NCBI RefSeq assembly: GCF_000182565.1 | Contig: NW_015971544.1 | Span: 570,365-634,364 of the forward strand | Reading direction: 5' to 3' | Origin: Spizellomyces punctatus DAOM BR117 | Lineage: Eukaryota; Chytridiomycota; Chytridiomycetes; Spizellomycetales; Spizellomycetaceae | DNA: 64,000 nt | Shown here: in pieces, positions 55,273-63,695 of the stretch | How positions within the stretch are numbered: position 1 is the stretch's first letter | Layout of the letters: each line of letters starts with the position of its first letter | Made by a program: the position numbers and the translations under genes | Notes under the pieces: model-generated | Seen by the model: only the letters and a program-made list of their open reading frames with translations | Database searches by the model: none | Told to the model about the DNA's origin: nothing

Positions 55273-55992
55273 TTAGACATCCGCTACATCATCTGAAAAT
55301 GCAAAACGAACCGTTAAGGGACTATTCAATGCAACTTCCAAACCGGTCATCGAGTCAATCAGATAGAATTCGATTTTAGATATGGTATCATCTACGGGAA
55401 GCCATTCTCCCCCATCATTGGTCCAGGTCACTACATCACCGAAACTATCAGGGACAACTGCAGCAACTACAGATTGCGCAGAATCATTGAAGTCACTGAG
55501 GTAGCGGCTTCCCTTTACTTGAATGTTACTCGTGAGTAGAACTGGATATGAACCCGAGAGGTTAACTGGGTTCTTCAATGTTACCATTTGGTAATATCCA
55601 GTCTCGGTCCAGCGAGACTGCCCGGTCAAAATGTAGGCCGTAGTTCCACGTGTGGCTGGCAGGATTTTGAACTTCTTAGGCCCTGTTGCTGCTATGGAAA
55701 TCTTCCTGCTCACTCCATCATAACTAACAGTATAACTCTGTGTTCCGGCGGCGCTCATAGCGTCTGCTACTGCTAATGGGAAGTTTGCAATACTGTAGTT
55801 TCCGGGCGCGATGGTTGCATTATAAATCGTACTATCGCCTTCTTCTACAAATGCTATAACATTATTTGCACTAGATACCAAGTCCCAATCCTGAAGGAAA
55901 CTCACGGAGAGCACCTTCATCATCTCCATCCTCCTAGGAGGAATGGAAAATGACCTCGACTTCAGACTGCAATATGTAATCTCGTTAATCAT
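55273..55992 (-). CDS. Probable penton (minor capsid) protein
   Basis: A 239-residue beta-rich protein. The block GNYSIANFPLAVADAMSAAG followed by YTVSYDGVSRKISIAA, the later LKNPVNLSGSYPVLLTSNI, and the end SKIEFYLIDSMTGLEVALNS...VRF match the single-jelly-roll minor capsid proteins of Polinton-like viruses and virophages, which close the five-fold vertices. It is the first gene of a minus-strand block (penton, lysine-rich, capsid) and divergent from the packaging ATPase by 41 bases, a very common viral arrangement. Confidence 0.75.
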   Translation of the reverse strand: MINEITYCSLKSRSFSIPPRRMEMMKVLSVSFLQDWDLVSSANNVIAFVEEGDSTIYNATIAPGNYSIANFPLAVADAMSAAGTQSYTVSYDGVSRKISIAATGPKKFKILPATRGTTAYILTGQSRWTETGYYQMVTLKNPVNLSGSYPVLLTSNIQVKGSRYLSDFNDSAQSVVAAVVPDSFGDVVTWTNDGGEWLPVDDTISKIEFYLIDSMTGLEVALNSPLTVRFAFSDDVADV

Positions 55993-56033
55993 GATATTTC
56001 CTTACCTTTTATGTAAAGACAAAGGAAATTTAA

Positions 56034-56747
56034 ATGTCCTATAAACCACGCCCAATCTTTCCAGCGGGTAAGAAGAAGAAAGACAATCGCATCCCAGTTG
56101 ACCTCGCTTCACCGCCTCTATGTACTACGTTGGTTGCCCCAAGGAAAAGTGGTAAGTCAGCATTAGTTTGTGGTCTGATAGAGGATGTGTATGCAAAGTG
56201 TCATGACAAAGTCATTCTGATGAGCGACACCGTTGAGTATGATGCTTCGGTGAAAACGTTGGCTAAAACAACAAAACATGATAACATCTATTCCACAGAT
56301 GAGGTATCGAATGCCTCTATAGCAAAGATTGTGGAAGAACAAAAAAAAGCACACAAGGATGAAGGTAAGTCATTATTATTGTTCATCAATGATGCCGGAG
56401 ACTCGGCTAGGAGTGCCGACTTAAATCGAGAGTTATCTAAATTGTACACAAAATGCCGGCACTTTGGGATTTCCTTGTGTGTGGCTATACAAAGTGTCAC
56501 TTCACAGATATCCAGAAAAATGAAGAACTGTACAACAGAATGGATTGTCTTTAAGAACAATGCAGAGGATATGAAACTACTCGCAAAGATGTTAACGTCG
56601 GCCTACAAAGAAGAAAAAGAGGTATTGAAATATCTCACTGAATGCACCACACAACCGTATTCATTTTGTTATGTTAACATGGCAGCAAACAATGCTAAGG
56701 ACATGTATCGTTATTCCGATTCAGAAGGGTTCAAGGATTATTTTTAG
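56034..56747 (+). CDS. FtsK/HerA-type genome-packaging ATPase (A32-like)
   Basis: A 237-residue P-loop ATPase that pumps DNA into capsids. Walker A is VAPRKSGKSALV at about residues 34-45; the Walker B strand is SLLLFINDAGDSARSA near 113-128, followed by a conserved Gln in CVAIQSVTSQISRKMKN near 151-167. Length and motif spacing match the short packaging ATPases of Polintons, virophages and poxvirus A32. Start ATG 56034 lies 41 bases from the divergent penton gene. Confidence 0.85.
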   Translation: MSYKPRPIFPAGKKKKDNRIPVDLASPPLCTTLVAPRKSGKSALVCGLIEDVYAKCHDKVILMSDTVEYDASVKTLAKTTKHDNIYSTDEVSNASIAKIVEEQKKAHKDEGKSLLLFINDAGDSARSADLNRELSKLYTKCRHFGISLCVAIQSVTSQISRKMKNCTTEWIVFKNNAEDMKLLAKMLTSAYKEEKEVLKYLTECTTQPYSFCYVNMAANNAKDMYRYSDSEGFKDYF

Positions 56748-56761
56748 CCATGCGAAGCCGA

Positions 56762-57493
56762 TTACAATGCACACATGATATAGCCCAAATCCTTGAACAC
56801 ATTGATGAAGTCATCACCTAAAGGATAGCTGCGGTCTGAATCATAATAAATAACCATTCGACCAAATGGGTCTTGATGTTGTTTCTTTGTAGATGCCGAT
56901 GCCGGCATTGGCGCTCCGCGCCGGCATGGTTTCGTTTCCCATTGAACTCGTTTCGCCAGAAAACAAACCATTCCTTCTGTTAACAATCTTTTGGCCCATT
57001 TCCGATCCGGTGTACAGGGGGTAATAGCTAAGATTTGCTTCACATTGCCTCTATCAATTTCCGAAAAAGCCTTTTCGAAAAACTGTTCGAGGAGGCGGTG
57101 CGGACCCTTAATACCGGCTTCCTCTGGGCACATCGCGGAACCGGGCGGGTTCAGGAAAACTGTTTCTCCTTTCCACTCATTCATCAAAAGGGCGTTGATA
57201 AATGTACCATCCTTTTGGTAACCAAAGGTTTTCCTTGCTCGAATGTGGCTTTGCTCATTTGAGCACGGGTCTAAGTCAAATATCGGGATGAATGAATGAA
57301 CAACCTCTGCTAGACTACTGGGGGTGTTATAGACATTATTCACTCCAAGTCTAATGAATTTGTTTTGTTCTTTCGCTTTGCGGGACATATTTGGATTTCT
57401 GGTTAGCTTGTAGGATTTCTCCATGGAATGTTTTTTATGCAAAAATCCATTCTCATCTTTTTGACCATGATATGTCAATATCGGCATACACAT
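56762..57493 (-). CDS. Dam-like DNA N6-adenine methyltransferase
   Basis: A 243-residue protein of the phage-type adenine methyltransferase family. VYNTPSSLAEVV near residue 58 resembles the NTP block, IFDLDPCSNEQSH near 74 is the cofactor-binding region, and VFLNPPGSAM near 115 is the catalytic NPP(F/Y)-type motif. It probably methylates adenine in the element's DNA. Near residue 190 an insertion PCRRGAPMPASAS corresponds to a second palindromic repeat (56892-56928). It converges with the packaging ATPase and diverges from the zinc-finger gene. Confidence 0.8.
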   Translation of the reverse strand: MCMPILTYHGQKDENGFLHKKHSMEKSYKLTRNPNMSRKAKEQNKFIRLGVNNVYNTPSSLAEVVHSFIPIFDLDPCSNEQSHIRARKTFGYQKDGTFINALLMNEWKGETVFLNPPGSAMCPEEAGIKGPHRLLEQFFEKAFSEIDRGNVKQILAITPCTPDRKWAKRLLTEGMVCFLAKRVQWETKPCRRGAPMPASASTKKQHQDPFGRMVIYYDSDRSYPLGDDFINVFKDLGYIMCAL

Positions 57494-57584
57494 AGATCAT
57501 CCGTACGTTGAAGCTTTCACTAGAAAGGAAAAAGCCACAGATCTATTAATAGACCTCTTTCCCAATCCGGAAAAGTGTGGCTAT

Positions 57585-57599
57585 CATGTCTGGGACATG
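57585..57599. promoter_or_regulatory. CATGTC-N3-GACATG palindrome, site 5
   Basis: CATGTCTGGGACATG followed by TTAG, in the divergent promoter between the methyltransferase (start 57493) and the zinc-finger gene (start 57681). Confidence 0.6.
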
Positions 57600-57680
57600 T
57601 TAGCTCCATGGAATAACATAAAAGAAGTCAACGAGCCTCTTCCCCTCCCCCCTCATCTCATTCACACACAATTCTCCACC

Positions 57681-59021
57681 ATGGTCTCCGCTCGTCCTTC
57701 AACTAGTAGTCATCATCAATTACCAGCAGATTACCTGGATGCGATTAATTCAGCGGTAGAAAGCGATACCAAGAAAGACTATATGCATGCTTTAAAAAAG
57801 CTTGTGAAATATTGGGAAGAGAATTGGGAAGAATATTGGCCTAGCAGCGATGACGGGTCTACGGAAAACATTACGAAGTTCTTCAAGACAATTGGGGATA
57901 AATACATCGTCCCGCAAAACCAACGAAACCCAGAAAAACCATCAAAGCGCGGTGATGATCCAAAAACTGCAAATAAAAAGTTTACAGTTGACGAACTTGT
58001 GGAATTGTTGAAAAATGCAAATGAAGTTAAACGCCCTCTGTGCGGTAGTTCTTATAATACGAACTCGGCCCTTAACAAGTTCATTTCAAGATTTACGAGT
58101 GGAAAGGTTGAAGAAGATAAGATCAAAGAATTCGATATGAGATTGACGAATACCAGCCAGCGTTTTGTGGAAATGAGCTTAAAATTACGGTGTGAGTATG
58201 GCAAGACATTACCAGCTCGAAGTGAGAATGGAAATCAACAGAGCGAATATGGGACGTATTGCAGAAAATTAGCCACTCTGTATGAGGCGTTTGGGGAACT
58301 TATCGTCTCTGTGAAAAAATTACATAAACAAACGAGGCTATTTCGAACAGATTATCGTGTACTGGACAAAGTCATTGGACGAAAAGAGGAAATCCTTCAA
58401 CATCGGGACAACAACGGTTCCTCTGAGGAACATCATGACAACAACGGTTCCCCTGAGGAACATCAGGACAACAACGGTCCCTCCGAGGATGTCCCTCAAC
58501 ATGACAACAACGGTCCCTCTGAGGATCGGGACAACAACGGTCCCTCTGAGGATCGGGACAACAACGGTTCCTCTGAGGTGGATGTCCCTCAACATGACAA
58601 CAACGGTTCCTCTGAGGATGTCCCTCAACATGACAACAACGGATCCTCTGAGGAACATCAGGACAACAACGGTTCCTCTGAGGATGTCCCTCAACATGAC
58701 AACAACGGATCCTCCGAGGAGGGTACAAACCGGAAGGCTCCTCAACAGCCGTCCACGGGTACAAAGCGGAAGGCTCCCCTCAAAAGGCAAGATAAACCTA
58801 GCAAAAAATCTTCCACGTATAAAATACCTTTCGGCCGTGTACTCGAATGCAACCTCTGTAAGGAGGGCTTCAGCACTCATGGAAGGTTTCAAACACACAT
58901 GTTAAAGAAGCATAGTGTGGCTACCTGTGACACCGATTTCCCTACCTATGAAAAAGAGGACAGTATCACGATGGAAATGGTTGCCTATGAAAATGGAGAT
59001 CTTATCGAGACGGCGCTGTAA
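57681..59021 (+). CDS. C2H2 zinc-finger protein with DNNG repeats
   Basis: I start at ATG 57681 (MVSARPSTSSHH), in a good context, rather than at the longer frame from 57597, which would include the CATGTC palindrome. About 446 residues. The N-terminal half is helical and charged without a known fold. The middle carries ten DNNG(S/P)(S/P)E units encoded by a minisatellite. A basic linker (KRKAPLKRQDKPSKKSS) precedes one C2H2 finger, CNLCKEGFSTHGRFQTHMLKKH shortened here to its ends C..C and H..H. A DNA-binding regulator is likely; the target is unknown. Confidence 0.65.
   Translation: MVSARPSTSSHHQLPADYLDAINSAVESDTKKDYMHALKKLVKYWEENWEEYWPSSDDGSTENITKFFKTIGDKYIVPQNQRNPEKPSKRGDDPKTANKKFTVDELVELLKNANEVKRPLCGSSYNTNSALNKFISRFTSGKVEEDKIKEFDMRLTNTSQRFVEMSLKLRCEYGKTLPARSENGNQQSEYGTYCRKLATLYEAFGELIVSVKKLHKQTRLFRTDYRVLDKVIGRKEEILQHRDNNGSSEEHHDNNGSPEEHQDNNGPSEDVPQHDNNGPSEDRDNNGPSEDRDNNGSSEVDVPQHDNNGSSEDVPQHDNNGSSEEHQDNNGSSEDVPQHDNNGSSEEGTNRKAPQQPSTGTKRKAPLKRQDKPSKKSSTYKIPFGRVLECNLCKEGFSTHGRFQTHMLKKHSVATCDTDFPTYEKEDSITMEMVAYENGDLIETAL
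58402..58725 (+). repeat. Coding minisatellite (GACAACAACGG units)
   Basis: Ten units of GACAACAACGGTTCCTCTGA alternating with GATGTCCCTCAACAT spacers. All length steps keep the frame. Because the unit lacks stops in several frames, it creates long spurious open frames on both strands, which I disregard. Confidence 0.85.
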
Positions 59022-59033
59022 GGCGCTTCACCA

Positions 59034-59285
59034 TCAATCATCATCACTGTTATATACGACAGTCTTTCTCTTTTTGAATGATTTTTTGTATTTCTCTTTG
59101 AGTTCATCAACGGATATTAGTTTCTGGAGATAACTCTTAGCATCTTTGCTGAATGCTTCCACTTGCAGCACATCATTCACAAAGTCTCTTTTCTGGTCCA
59201 ACGACCCTATCTTTTCATAGGTTTCCACTAGCATGCTTGTTAACCCGTCCTCCGATGTTTCCTCTGGAAAGTACACTTTGCGCAT
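59034..59285 (-). CDS. Small charged protein, 83 codons
   Basis: Starts MRKVYFPEETSEDGLTSMLV and ends in a basic then acidic tail (KKSFKKRKTVVYNSDDD). It looks alpha-helical, without a known motif. It converges with the zinc-finger gene 12 bases away. One of two small minus-strand genes near the right TIR. Confidence 0.5.
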   Translation of the reverse strand: MRKVYFPEETSEDGLTSMLVETYEKIGSLDQKRDFVNDVLQVEAFSKDAKSYLQKLISVDELKEKYKKSFKKRKTVVYNSDDD

Positions 59286-59331
59286 TTACCTTTTGACATG
59301 AAAAAAACAAATGTTTCATCCGCAGTTCTAT

Positions 59332-59688
59332 TCAACACACAACAACCTCAATATCCATAGAACTAGATAGACTCTTAGTACAATGAAGGATTAAGTCTAA
59401 TTGTTCGACAACAAATGATTCCCTTTCACTCTTATCCTGCATTTGATGATATGTTTCTATAGTGGTAGATAGTAAGAGAATCATACCAGGCCAACTAGTT
59501 TCAAAATGTGTAGGATATTCGAAAATATGTTGAGCCGCCCATGAAATTGGCAGAAGTGCAGCCGTGAGACGTTCTTCATCATTATCCGCAGCGCCCGCAA
59601 CTATTCCATCTATCGCTCGGTGAATCACCTGGGAATAAAAAACACATCGGAATTGCTTTGCATTTTCAGGTTCTTGGTCAGACGACAT
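59332..59688 (-). CDS. Hypothetical protein, 118 codons
   Basis: Starts MSSDQEPENAKQFRCVFYSQ. It appears all-helical, with hydrophobic segments (LLPISWAAQHIF, WPGMILLLSTTIE) that do not look like full membrane spans. No family recognised. A TATA-like box lies 36 bases upstream, supporting a real transcription unit. Confidence 0.55.
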   Translation of the reverse strand: MSSDQEPENAKQFRCVFYSQVIHRAIDGIVAGAADNDEERLTAALLPISWAAQHIFEYPTHFETSWPGMILLLSTTIETYHQMQDKSERESFVVEQLDLILHCTKSLSSSMDIEVVVC

Positions 59689-59723
59689 TATACAATACTG
59701 TCAAAATGTGAAGGTTAAGATAC

Positions 59724-59733
59724 TTTATATAAT
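59724..59733 (-). promoter_or_regulatory. TATA-like box for the 118-codon gene
   Basis: TTTATATAAT, third member of the promoter class also seen at 40267 and 42160, 36 bases upstream of the ATG at 59688. Confidence 0.45.
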
Positions 59734-59857
59734 AATGACTCTTTACATCATTGTTCTACATCATGTAGCTAATTTGATGTAGTAGTTGATGTGTGTCCAT
59801 TCTTATAAAAAGCTAGTATTTGCTTCCAGAGCTTCTGCATTCAAACACAATCGAAAC

Positions 59858-60199
59858 ATGTCTTTCCCAGTTACTCCAAAGCGTGAACACTTTGCTAATT
59901 GCATCATGCTCTTCAAGACGGACACGTTGATGGCAATGGATAAGCGAGGAAGGTGCATCCATATCAACACTTCCAACTTTCCTGAAGTTCGCCATATTAT
60001 GAATGATGAAGATTTGTTTCGCATCTTTGTTCATAACAAAACCAAAAGGAGCGCGGGGGAAAAGAATCGGATTTGCCCTGTTTGTTCATGCAACTATGAT
60101 ATTCCTGACCTACTCAAAACAGCAACGGAAAAGGAGATGGCTCTCTCCGGTGTTTGTAGTGATGCCTGCTGGGATACAGCGACGAAATTCGATGACTAA
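59858..60199 (+). CDS. Zinc-ribbon-like protein, 113 codons
   Basis: I choose ATG 59858 (MSFPVTPKREHFANC), as the upstream 24 codons look non-coding and a TATA-like TTATAAAAA lies near 59803. The C-terminal part has RICPVCSCNYDIPDLL and later SGVCSDACWDTA, two CxxC-type pairs that could hold zinc. No named family. It is the last gene before the right TIR. Confidence 0.55.
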   Translation: MSFPVTPKREHFANCIMLFKTDTLMAMDKRGRCIHINTSNFPEVRHIMNDEDLFRIFVHNKTKRSAGEKNRICPVCSCNYDIPDLLKTATEKEMALSGVCSDACWDTATKFDD

Positions 60200-60839
60200 G
60201 ATAGAAGTGAATGTGAGCCGGGGGCGTGGGGGGCATGTGGGGGGCATGTGGGGGGCCTGTTTTTTTTTACTCGATGTATGAAGAGAGCTATGAAAAAAGA
60301 GAGAATATATGGAGTAGATATATGTAGTATAATTCATTGTTTTTTAGGGGGGGCTTGGGGGGCCTGTTTTTTCGAAAGTAGATTGTTTGGAATGAAAAAA
60401 GCAGAGTAAAAAACAACAAACACGTTATTCCTATTTTTACTTTAGTAGAACATCTCTGTAGACCCCAAATGTCCAAAAAACAGGCCCCCCAGGCCCCCCT
60501 TTTTATCACTCGATAAGTTGACTCGACGGGGGTTAGCTGCTAAATCATATATGGAGAGGCATGGAGTAAAAAAACAGGCCCCCCAAACAGGCCCCCCCTA
60601 ATTTTAGTATATGCGGAATCGAGTCACCATTCACTTTCATTTACACCGTCTGACTCCACACTTATGAAGGACAGCGCTCCCTTCGGAGCGCGCTGAGCGC
60701 AGGCTCAAGCGAGGACGCGTAGTGTGGCCATTGAATGTTCCTTTACTTTCGCCGTAGGCGACCTCGGAAACCAAAGCTGTATTTAAAGAATTACGATCAA
60801 GATTGGCTAACTGAAGCTGAGTCATGATCGGGGGACTAA

Positions 60840-60854
60840 CATGTCTGGGACATG
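60840..60854. promoter_or_regulatory. CATGTC-N3-GACATG palindrome, site 6
   Basis: CATGTCTGGGACATG, the mirrored right-arm copy of site 1. Confidence 0.6.
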
Positions 60855-61008
60855 GCAAATCACATGAATTGCTTTGCAAAGTGAATCTATCGATAGTTGA
60901 TTACCATATTAGGAAGGTGCATCACGTGAGTCGTACGCGTAGTAATCTGCTGATGTAAAGTGGGAAAAGCAACTATCAATAGCAAGTCCAAGTTTTTGCA
61001 TAAAGTCG

Positions 61009-61497
61009 ATGGTTCAATGTCCCTCCCCTGCCCACCAAAACAATTACGATTACGAGCGATTCACACGGCATCGATTAACCATGGACAGCGCTCCTTCGAG
61101 CGCGCTGAGTCGCCTTGCGGCTCAGAAATTGATAAGGAGAGCTAGTGGAGAGGAGCTGTTTGACATTAAGAGATTCTACCAACTAACGGTTGACAACGAG
61201 AAGTACCAAAAGATAGTAACAGGGAATCGACGGAGTAAGGAGGCGATTGAAAGGAAGATGGTGGACTTAGGTATCCGGTCAATCATTGGTGAAGATGGCT
61301 CGAATATGTATGTGGCATCGCTAGTAGAGGAGAAGTTGGGGGCGCTTACAAACGATATCAAGAAGGAGCTAATGAATGCCGGATACACGGAAGACCAGGT
61401 GACACAGATTTCCGCCATCTATCGCATGCAACGGAATGTATTGAGACTGAAGGTGTCGTGTGTATCAGTAACTGAAGGAGGATTCGAAAGCACATGA
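61009..61497 (+). CDS. TIR-encoded protein, right copy, 162 codons
   Basis: Same 162-residue protein as at 36003-36491, transcribed outward towards the right end. It starts MVQCPSPAHQNNYDY; the ATG at 61081 (MDSAPSSALSRLAAQ) is an alternative start that lies exactly at the edge of the translated hairpin repeat. No known domain. Confidence 0.6.
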   Translation: MVQCPSPAHQNNYDYERFTRHRLTMDSAPSSALSRLAAQKLIRRASGEELFDIKRFYQLTVDNEKYQKIVTGNRRSKEAIERKMVDLGIRSIIGEDGSNMYVASLVEEKLGALTNDIKKELMNAGYTEDQVTQISAIYRMQRNVLRLKVSCVSVTEGGFEST

Positions 61498-61722
61498 TGG
61501 GGCAATCATGGAAAAAATGCTGGCAAAGTATGAAGGGAAAAAACTATTCGAAATTGGTGTGTTCGAGATGGGGTCCGAGTGGTTAGAACCACGTTTGAGT
61601 TAAATTGACACGGCGTTTAAATATGGAGTGGGCGTTTAAATATAATAAGCCGGGCTGATGTAATATATAATAAGCCGGGTATATAGAATAATAAGCCAGC
61701 TTATAATCATAAATAAGCCGGC

Positions 61723-61766
61723 TGATACAGTGCAGATAAGCCGTACGGCTTATCTGCACTGTATCA
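61723..61766. repeat. Perfect 44-bp terminal palindrome, right
   Basis: The same self-complementary 44 bases as at the left end, ending ...CTGTATCA at the target duplication. Confidence 0.95.
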
Positions 61767-61771
61767 ACGTC
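61767..61771. repeat. 5-bp target site duplication, right
   Basis: ACGTC, the partner of 35729-35733; the Copia frame resumes here. Confidence 0.92.
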
Positions 61772-63335
61772 CCTTGACATGACAACTTGGTTCATTTCAG
61801 GTACCCACAGTCTGTAGGCCTTACTCTGAGTGCTGTAGCCGACCATGACTGCCTTCTTGGCCTTCTCATCAAGTTTTGACCGCTTTTCCTTTGGAATATG
61901 AGTGTAGGCCATGCAGCCAAACACTCTGAGATGCTGGAGATCTGGTTTACCGCCTGTAAACTCTTGGAATGGTGTGGATTGGTTGCTGAGTGCTGCAGTG
62001 GGGCTCCTGTTCCTGAGATAGACCGCTGTCATGATTGCCTCGCCCCAGAACTTGTAGCTGAGTCCACTGTGGTGCAGCATGCACCTTCCCATTTCCACCA
62101 GCGTTCTGTTCATCCTCTCAGCAACACCATTCTGCTCTGGTGTGTAGGGGGTGCTGAATTGCTGCTGAATTCCCTTCTGCTTGCAGAATTTCTTGAATTC
62201 TTCGCCCACATACTCTCCCCCATTGTCTGATCTGAGAGTTTTGATCTTCTGCCCCGTGAAGTTGGTTGCCCAGGCCTCAAACTCCTTGAATTTGCTGAGA
62301 ACCTCACTCTTCTCCTTCAGAAGATAAACTGCCGTCATCCTTGACTTGTCATCAATGAATGTGACAAAGTACTTTGCCCCACCATGACTTGGTGTCTTCA
62401 TGGGCCCACACACATCACTGTGAACCACCCCCAGCAGTAGAGCTGCTCTAGCTGCTTCTCCCTTTGGAAAGGGACGCCTGGTGATCTTTCCAATGGCACA
62501 GGCTTCACACGGTGATGTTTCTGCGTGATTCTTGACCTCCAGACCGCTTCCCAGCTGGTTCCTAGCCAAGATTTTGATGCTGTTGACGTTCAGGTGTCCT
62601 AACCTGCGATGCCAGAGGTCCAAACTCATTCCAGAGGCTATGTTTGCATGTTCTCTTGCATGAAACATGTATAGACCGCCACCTAGAGTTCCCTGGATTG
62701 CTTCCTGACCGTCTGAAGTCTTGATACAGCATCCCTTGCTGCCAAACTCAACTTTGGCACCATTTTCAGTGGCTCTTCTTACTGAAAACAAGTTCTTTTC
62801 AAGCTTGGGAACAAACCACACGTCTCTGAGGGTACAGAATCAGTTTCTGCCTGTCTCAAGTGTGATCTGGCCCTTCCCTATTGCCTGAACTGTTCTGTTG
62901 TCTGCCAGATGGACTTGAATTGGTGACATCTCTGTGTAATTGGTCATCCAATCCTTCCTGTGTGACATGTGCTGTGAGCCACCCGAGTCCACAATCCACC
63001 AGACTGCTCCCTGAGAGGTTTTGGTGTCCTTTCCTGACTGAGCAAAGAATAGGAACTCATTCTGAGTTGCCTGACTGGTGCTGGCTTGATTGGCTTGTTG
63101 TTTGGTGTCCGCCAGAAACTTCCTGCAGTCCTTCTTGAAGTGACCCTTCTTGTTGCAATAGAAGCACTTCCCTGCTATCTTCTTGGTCCCACCATGCTTG
63201 CCAACCTTCTGCCCACCATCCCTGCTGAAAAAGGCCTTCCCTTTGCTATCTCCTTCACCCCCAGCTTCCTTCCTGCGTGTTTCTTCATGCAAAAGCCGTG
63301 ATGTGAGGAATTCCAGCGTCAGAGAATCACTCCTG
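61767..63335 (-). pseudogene. Copia copy C, 5' half (gag end to integrase)
   Basis: The other half of the interrupted retrotransposon: gag zinc knuckle, protease (here DSGG in place of DSGA), and integrase. There is a nonsense change near 62841 (CGA in copies A and B reads TGA here). A 412-codon frame that crosses into the viral TIR (61583-62821) is an accident of the insertion. Homology to Copia stops at about 63335 inside gag, so the start of gag and the 5' LTR are missing. Confidence 0.9.
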
Positions 63336-63695
63336 ACTACAAAGTGAGGCACTTTGAGACAATTTCATCAAAAATATTCCCAGGGAAAAAGTGCCACAGG
63401 ATAAAACCAATGGTAAAAATTGGAAGCTTATGGAAAGTAAAAAATTATGTAGAGACATGTAGGGATGAGAATTGTCCCCATTTTCCTAGCAAGATTGCAA
63501 AAAGAATAGAAATATCCACATGTTTAAATGGCAACATTGGTTTCCTTGTTTACACAAAAATCCACAGAAGATGTAGGCAACTCAGGCGTCAGAACTCATC
63601 CCATCTCAACATTACCTTCGAGGCATACCAGCCGGGATTGGCCGCTCCACGCCCGGCATGCCTGCTGGCATCCTCATGTCCGTTCTTCAAATGGA
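63336..63695 (+). other. AT-rich coding-like sequence of unknown origin
   Basis: A plus-strand frame (63344-63793) starts MRHFETISSKIFPGKK and includes WKVKNYVETCRDENCPHFPS, which looks like real protein with possible zinc-binding Cys. Its second half is antisense to the next feature and low quality. A GC palindrome near 63622-63660 resembles the one in the methyltransferase gene. It may be a piece of another viral element. Confidence 0.35.

Larger units (their letters stand above)
35734..61766. mobile_element. Integrated Polinton-like virus, complete with both ends
   Basis: A 26,033-bp unit with TG...CA ends, 5-bp target duplication and about 1.55-kb inverted repeats. Inside are about 20 intronless, closely packed genes. 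They include a morphogenesis set (probable capsid, penton, packaging ATPase, fibre), a replication enzyme (TVpol-type polymerase fused to SF3 helicase), two recombinases, a DNA methyltransferase and a RING protein. This combination is the hallmark of Polinton-like viruses rather than classical Polintons, which use PolB. All large frames are open apart from one assembly gap in the capsid gene. The insertion interrupts Copia copy C, so the virus arrived after that retrotransposon. The host range (fungal) is inferred from the flanking host genes. Confidence 0.9.
60219..61766 (-). repeat. Right terminal inverted repeat
   Basis: A 1548-bp arm complementary to 35734-37370 and free of gaps, so it is the better reference. 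Contains the mirrored G-rich clusters (60219-60257 and further), GC hairpins near 60680 and 61083, the TIR gene, the iterons and the 44-bp palindrome at 61723-61766. Confidence 0.93.

Noticed and set aside
58402-58725. CRISPR-like direct repeats.
   Set aside because: Units are adjacent, in-frame coding repeats with repeated rather than unique spacers, in a eukaryotic genome.
58338-58905. Long open frames on both strands overlapping the zinc-finger gene.
   Set aside because: They arise from the stop-free minisatellite; their proteins are pure repeat (for example NMTTTVPLR) and the C2H2 frame is the coherent one.
35734-61766. Adenovirus-type protease or PolB gene expected for a Polinton or adintovirus.
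   Set aside because: I looked for their motifs in all large frames and found none; their absence supports the Polinton-like virus assignment.
61583-62821. A 412-codon frame with a unique C-terminus joined to Copia integrase.
   Set aside because: The C-terminus is the viral TIR read by chance after the insertion; it is a junction artefact and not a captured gene.
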